Shown here: positions 60,566-64,000 of the stretch, piece after piece
Numbering within the stretch: the first letter of the stretch is position 1
Layout of the letters: each line of letters opens with the position of its first letter
Assembly (NCBI RefSeq): GCF_913774285.1
Contig: NZ_CAJYHX010000034.1
Span: 1-64,000 of the forward strand
Source: an uncultured Sphingomonas sp.
Lineage (GTDB): Bacteria > Pseudomonadota > Alphaproteobacteria > Sphingomonadales > Sphingomonadaceae
Direction of reading: 5' to 3'
DNA length: 64,000 nt
Notes under the pieces: generated by a model
The model's input: the letters and a program-made list of their open reading frames with translations, nothing else
Databases searched by the model: none
Told to the model about the DNA's origin: nothing
Made by a program: the position numbers and the translations under genes

Positions 60566-61947
60566 GCAACGACCGATTGCGGATCGAATGCCCCGCTAGG
60601 GAACTGGTGCGCCGTCTTGTCCCAGCGCAGCGGGCCGCCTGCGAGCAGACCGACATAGATCCACAGCGCCCGCCGCGCGGCGAGCAGCCCGATAATGTTG
60701 CCGACCACCATCCGGGGCACGGCCCAGCACCCCTCACGCCACCCATGAAGATGCGTGACCAGCGCGGTGCGCATCACCAGCCGCCAGCCGAGCAGCAGCA
60801 GGTTGAGCGCCACCAGCCGCTCGAGCACGCGATCCTGGACCGGCGCCGGGCTACCCGTCAGCGCATGGCACGCCACCGAGAGCCCCCAGCAGACCAGCGC
60901 GGCATAGGCGATGGCGAGTACCGGCATCGCCAGCGTCACCCGCCGATCGCGCATCCGCATCCAGTGATCGCCGAGGTCCCAGGGGCGTGCCCAGCCCGTG
61001 CGATCCCATCCGGCCAGCGCGATACCCGCCATCCAGCGCGCCTTTTGCCGTACCGCCGCCGATATCGTAGCCGGAAAATAGGCGCGAACGGCCACCGGCG
61101 GCCCACCCGGGCGTTCGGGCACGCGGACGAAGGCGCAGCGCGTGCCCAGCGCCCGCAGGCTGAGGCCGAGTTCGTAATCCTCTGTGAGGCTCGTCGCATC
61201 GAAGGGCATCCCGCGCACCTCGGCGATCCGGCGCAGCACGTCGCAGCGGATGGCGCAGCCTACCCCGGCGAGCGGTAGGCCGGCCCCCAGCATCTGCCGC
61301 ACCAGCAGCGTCGCGCCGTGCGACTGGGCGAACTCGTCGAGATAGTGCCCGGAGACGAGCCGCGACCCCGGCTGGCAGAGCGGCGTGACAGGCAGCTGAA
61401 CGGCGCCGTGCGTGCCAATCCAGCCGGCATAGACGGCGAGTTCCTGCGGGTGCACCACATCTTCCGCGTCGTGCAGCACCACCGCCGTAAAGTCATTCCC
61501 CTCAGCAGCCTCGTCGCGCTCCAGCGCGGCCCATAGCGCATTGAGGCAATCCGCCTTGGTCGTCGGGCCGGGACGCGCCCCTATCACCAGTCGTACGCGC
61601 GAGGAGTCCGCCTCCAGGGAGAGCACCGCCGCGATGGTTGCCGGATCGTTGGGATAGGTGCCCACATAGATGCGGTACGGGCCGTCACCCCATCGGCAGA
61701 TCATCGACCGCAACATGGGCGCGATCACCGCCGATTCGTCCCAGGCCGGCACGAAGACAGCGAAGCGTTGTTCCGCTAGCGTGCCCGGCCTTCCGCCAGT
61801 CAGCTGCCGCCTTCCCGTACGTCCTGCGATACTAGCAAAAAGAAAAAGTGCATCGATGATGCAATCGTCCACACCACCGATGGCAAGAAATATCGCCGCG
61901 AATAAGGTAAGTTCGCGCGTGGCAGCATCAAGGATACTCAGTGCCAT
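60562..61947 (-). CDS. NfrB-like family 2 glycosyltransferase
   Basis: A 461-residue inner-membrane processive-type glycosyltransferase resembling NfrB (phage N4 adsorption protein B). One N-terminal helix pair is followed by a GT2 domain with FVPAWDESAVI, the DxD-like HDAEDVVHP, the TEDYELGL acid motif and RQKARWMAG (QxxRW), then several C-terminal helices. E. coli NfrB carries an extra c-di-GMP-binding MshEN domain at its C-terminus; that is absent here. ATG 61947 is favoured (GGGGGA upstream) over 61953. With the NfrA-like barrel it probably makes and exports a surface glycan. Confidence 0.82.
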   Translation of the reverse strand: MALSILDAATRELTLFAAIFLAIGGVDDCIIDALFLFASIAGRTGRRQLTGGRPGTLAEQRFAVFVPAWDESAVIAPMLRSMICRWGDGPYRIYVGTYPNDPATIAAVLSLEADSSRVRLVIGARPGPTTKADCLNALWAALERDEAAEGNDFTAVVLHDAEDVVHPQELAVYAGWIGTHGAVQLPVTPLCQPGSRLVSGHYLDEFAQSHGATLLVRQMLGAGLPLAGVGCAIRCDVLRRIAEVRGMPFDATSLTEDYELGLSLRALGTRCAFVRVPERPGGPPVAVRAYFPATISAAVRQKARWMAGIALAGWDRTGWARPWDLGDHWMRMRDRRVTLAMPVLAIAYAALVCWGLSVACHALTGSPAPVQDRVLERLVALNLLLLGWRLVMRTALVTHLHGWREGCWAVPRMVVGNIIGLLAARRALWIYVGLLAGGPLRWDKTAHQFPSGAFDPQSVVA

Positions 61948-61953
61948 CAGCAT

Positions 61954-62184
61954 TCCCCCCCGGGCGATGCATCCGAATCGGACGTCAGCATGTTTGCGAG
62001 GAAATGCAGCCAGAGCAACCCGAACGTTTCAGGAACCGGCAAAGGAATGGCGCAAACCCTTCTTCGGCAATCGAATTTGCCCAAAGAACGGCACCAATTC
62101 GGTTGTATCTCTTCTGGGAACCTAAAGGCGCGCGCGACGTTCTGCTGGCGCAACAGATCCCTTGGATAACCCGCAACCTGAAAC
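61954..62184. other. Upstream region of NfrB-like gene
   Basis: About 230 bases with no convincing ORF. It holds the promoter of the NfrB-like gene on the minus strand. On the plus strand it leads into a strong terminator, so it could encode a short RNA. I find no clear -35/-10 pair. Confidence 0.3.
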
Positions 62185-62221
62185 CGGCCGCATCGACAGA
62201 ATCGATGCGGCCGTTTTTTTT
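62185..62221 (+). terminator. Rho-independent terminator on plus strand with no annotated gene upstream
   Basis: CGGCCGCATCGA pairs perfectly over 12 bp with TCGATGCGGCCG around loop CAGAA, followed by eight T. The T run is on the plus strand, while the flanking genes are both on the minus strand. The RcnB-like stop codon begins one base after the T run. Confidence 0.8.
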
Positions 62222-62222
62222 G

Positions 62223-62744
62223 TTACCAGTAGAAGCCCGGCACCACCCGAATTACGGTGCCCCGCCGCGTATCGACGAGCAGGACGTCGTTATAGTGGCG
62301 CACCCAGCTCTGGTAGAGACCCGGGCGCGGCAGGTGGTAGCGCCAGGGATCGCCGATCACGTAGCGCTGCCCATAATAAACCGGGCCGATCCGTGCGCCG
62401 GGCTGGAACCGATAATAGCGGAACGGCGCCCGCCATTCGCCGCGCGCATAGAGGCCGCGGTTGCGGTCGCGCCAAGCGCGCCAGTCATTCTCGGCCCAGC
62501 GGCGGTCGCGATCGCGCAGGTCCTCGCGATATTCGCGGTGCGCCTCGCGCAGGTCGCGACGTTCCTCGTGGATGCGGCGCGGATCGCCCGACCATTGCGC
62601 ACGGCGCAGGTCGCGCTCGGCGTCGCGAATGTCGCGGCGGTCCTCGCGCAGCTCGGCGCGCGACTGCGCCATCGCGCTCGCTGGCACCAGCAGCGCGGGC
62701 GCCGCGATCGCCGTCAGCAGGGCGATGGGAACGAGCTTCGTCAT
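62223..62744 (-). CDS. RcnB-like periplasmic protein
   Basis: A 173-residue exported protein. The signal peptide MTKLVPIALLTAIAAPALLV ends near SAMAQS. A highly charged Arg/Glu/Asp helical region (about 28-85, RAELREDRRDIRDAERDLRR) is probably a coiled coil. The C-terminal RcnB-type domain contains YYGQRYVIGDPWRYHLPRP and VRHYNDVLLVDTRRGTVIRV. RcnB influences nickel/cobalt homeostasis in E. coli, but most members of this large family have no known function. ATG 62744 (GGAG six bases upstream) is favoured over upstream ATGs. Confidence 0.82.
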   Translation of the reverse strand: MTKLVPIALLTAIAAPALLVPASAMAQSRAELREDRRDIRDAERDLRRAQWSGDPRRIHEERRDLREAHREYREDLRDRDRRWAENDWRAWRDRNRGLYARGEWRAPFRYYRFQPGARIGPVYYGQRYVIGDPWRYHLPRPGLYQSWVRHYNDVLLVDTRRGTVIRVVPGFYW

Positions 62745-62856
62745 ATGCTTCTCCATCCTGATCGAACCCGCCGGCCCGAAGGCCGGCTTGTCAGGATCTA
62801 TGAACAAGCATCGCTGAACGTTGCGCGAACGGTCCGGTCAGCCGCGGGAAAGAAAC

Positions 62857-63333
62857 CTACGGGCCGGTATTGCCGCCGCCGCCGGCGCCAGCCCCCGGCG
62901 CGCCGACCGTGCCGATATTGCCAAACAGATCGGAGAAGAAGCTGCGGCGACGCCCCAGAGTCGGCGTCGTCTTGCCATAGGGGTCGATCGCGGCGGCAAG
63001 CTCGACGCCGGTCTGGTCGATGGCGGTGACGTTGCCGGCTTGGTCGAAGCGGATGCGCAGCGTCGTCTGGCTCTTCACCTTCGGATTGCGGAAGGCGAAG
63101 TTGCTGCTGTCGCGCGAGACGTAGAACCACTCGCCTTCGTTGAACTGGCTGGTGAAGCTGGGGTGGCCCAGAGTCTGCATCACCGAGTCGCGCGTATCGA
63201 TGCCCGGCTGCACCGAGGCGACCAGGTCGTGATCGACGACATAGCCCTGATGCGTCCGCACCGGCGTACAGGCGGTGGTGCCGAGCACGACCAACAACGC
63301 GGCGGTGCCGAGCGTGCGAACGGGAAGCGACAT
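62857..63333 (-). CDS. bamE: Outer membrane protein assembly factor BamE
   Basis: A 158-residue lipoprotein. The N-terminus MSLPVRTLGTAALLVVLGTT is followed by a lipobox cysteine (TAC). The SmpA/OmlA fold shows GIDTRDSVMQTLGHPSFTSQF and EWFYVSRD with the conserved WYYV-like strand. It is part of the BAM complex that inserts outer-membrane barrels. The C-terminal tail is Gly-rich (GAPGAGAGGGGNTGP). ATG 63333 has GGAG six bases upstream. It is divergent from the CBP3-type gene, as is usual in alphaproteobacteria. Confidence 0.92.
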   Translation of the reverse strand: MSLPVRTLGTAALLVVLGTTACTPVRTHQGYVVDHDLVASVQPGIDTRDSVMQTLGHPSFTSQFNEGEWFYVSRDSSNFAFRNPKVKSQTTLRIRFDQAGNVTAIDQTGVELAAAIDPYGKTTPTLGRRRSFFSDLFGNIGTVGAPGAGAGGGGNTGP

Positions 63334-63449
63334 CAGGATCTCCAGGCAAACACGAGCGGCCCCCGGATTGCATCGCGGGCCGAAGGCCTCAATATGCGGC
63401 AAAATGCGGCCAAACAAGGTCGCACCCAAGGAAGGCACGAACAACGGCG

Positions 63450-63962
63450 ATGCGAATGCTCCAGCGGCTCTTCGGCAAGCCCGATCGCGGCACGGCCCCG
63501 CAACTCTATGCGGGCGTCGTCGCGCGCGGCCGCGCGCCACACTGGTACACCCACGGCGCGGTGCCGGACACGGTCGACGGCCGCTTTGACATGATCGCGG
63601 CGGTGCTGTGCATGGTGCTGCTCCGGCTGGAGGAAGAGCCGGCCGGCATCCCCACCAGCACCGCAGTGGCGGAATGCTTCATCGACGACATGGACGGCCA
63701 GCTGCGCGAGATAGGCATCGGCGACATCATCGTCGGCAAGCATGTCGGCCGGATGATGGGCATGCTCGGGGGCCGGCTTGGCGCCTATCGCAGCGGGCTG
63801 GCGGAGGGCGACCTCGGCCCCGCGCTGGTCCGCAACCTTTATCGCGGCGAGGCCCCAGCACCCGCTGCCCTCACCCATGTCGGGGCGCGGCTGCGCGCCT
63901 TTCGCGATGCGCTGGCGGCACTGCCGCTGGCGCGTGTAATCGCAGGAGAGCTTCCCGAATGA
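63450..63962 (+). CDS. Ubiquinol-cytochrome c chaperone family protein (CBP3-like)
   Basis: A 170-residue protein of the CBP3 / ubiquinol_cyt_C_chap family, which helps assemble cytochrome b of the bc1 complex. Family segments are LYAGVVARGRAPHWYTHGAVPDTVDGRFDM (about 19-48) and CFIDDMDGQLREIGIGDIIVGKHVG. ATG 63450 or 63456 may be the start. Its stop overlaps the start of the next gene (ATGA). Confidence 0.92.
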   Translation: MRMLQRLFGKPDRGTAPQLYAGVVARGRAPHWYTHGAVPDTVDGRFDMIAAVLCMVLLRLEEEPAGIPTSTAVAECFIDDMDGQLREIGIGDIIVGKHVGRMMGMLGGRLGAYRSGLAEGDLGPALVRNLYRGEAPAPAALTHVGARLRAFRDALAALPLARVIAGELPE

Positions 63963-64000
63963 CCGACCCAGAATTTTCTCGCCCCCATCGCCTCGACCAG
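63959..64000 (+). CDS. DUF177 (YceD-like) protein, 5' end only
   Basis: The first 14 codons, MTDPEFSRPHRLDQ, of a gene that continues beyond the window. The ATGA overlap with the CBP3-like gene and the EFSRPHRLD opening match DUF177/YceD proteins that follow this chaperone gene in alphaproteobacteria. YceD has been linked to 23S rRNA metabolism. The call rests on 14 residues plus context. Confidence 0.6.
   Translation, partial: MTDPEFSRPHRLDQ

Noticed and set aside
62223..62807. Extended start of the RcnB-like protein at 62807
   Set aside because: The extension before the signal peptide is unlike the family, and GGAG with proper spacing precedes ATG 62744.

Overview
The window is high-GC chromosomal DNA from an alphaproteobacterium, most likely Sphingomonas or a close sphingomonad. 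Evidence: three large TonB-dependent receptors within 21 kb, glycoside hydrolases GH92, GH125 and GH43 beside them, a helicase / S4 / ferredoxin / CarD block, a BamE, CBP3 and DUF177 end, frequent GTG and TTG starts, and palindromic intergenic repeats. I see no rRNA, tRNA, CRISPR array, prophage or insertion sequence.

Layout. (1) 0.2-8.5 kb: uronate catabolism. kduI faces a fumarylacetoacetase-fold hydratase, a hexuronate-type MFS importer, a 1265-residue secreted protein with a lectin-like N-terminus, and a DUF885-type putative metallohydrolase. (2) 8.6-17 kb: a probable plant-aromatic locus. It has an HSL-type esterase, a zinc alcohol dehydrogenase, a TonB receptor, an AraC regulator, an aldehyde dehydrogenase, a MarR regulator and a feruloyl-CoA hydratase/lyase. 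Two matching 17-bp palindromes link the MarR gene, the dehydrogenase and the hydratase/lyase. (3) 17.4-31.1 kb: an alpha-mannan or N-glycan utilisation locus of two TonB receptors around GH92, GH125, GH92 and GH43. (4) 31.4-40.4 kb: the Kdp high-affinity potassium system. kdpF, A, B, an outer-membrane barrel, kdpC and kdpE run on the minus strand behind a second tiny membrane ORF; kdpD is divergent on the plus strand.

(5) 40.5-45.0 kb: a Crp/Fnr regulator, then the most unusual locus: three overlapping minus-strand genes encoding a membrane-anchored TIR-TPR protein that keeps the NADase glutamate, an unknown lower-GC protein, and a TPR / SLOG-like / degenerate class III cyclase protein. This is a candidate undescribed TIR-to-SLOG nucleotide signalling or immunity module. 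(6) 45.2-50.7 kb: an M20 dipeptidase, PdeM, a chemotaxis receptor, a DUF2807 lipoprotein and CarD. (7) 51.0-57.7 kb: FdxA, an S4 RNA-binding protein, a SUV3-type helicase, an M23 peptidase with a possible N-terminal frameshift, and a HerA-like ATPase. (8) 57.8-64 kb: a TIGR02186 / TauE pair, a reduced NfrA-like / NfrB-like pair, an RcnB-like periplasmic protein, BamE, the cytochrome bc1 chaperone CBP3, and the first codons of a DUF177 gene.

The catabolic regions fit together. TonB receptors import plant or fungal oligosaccharides and aromatics, secreted hydrolases trim them, and cytoplasmic enzymes finish uronates and phenylpropanoids. All family calls come from reading translated sequence by eye; no database search was run.
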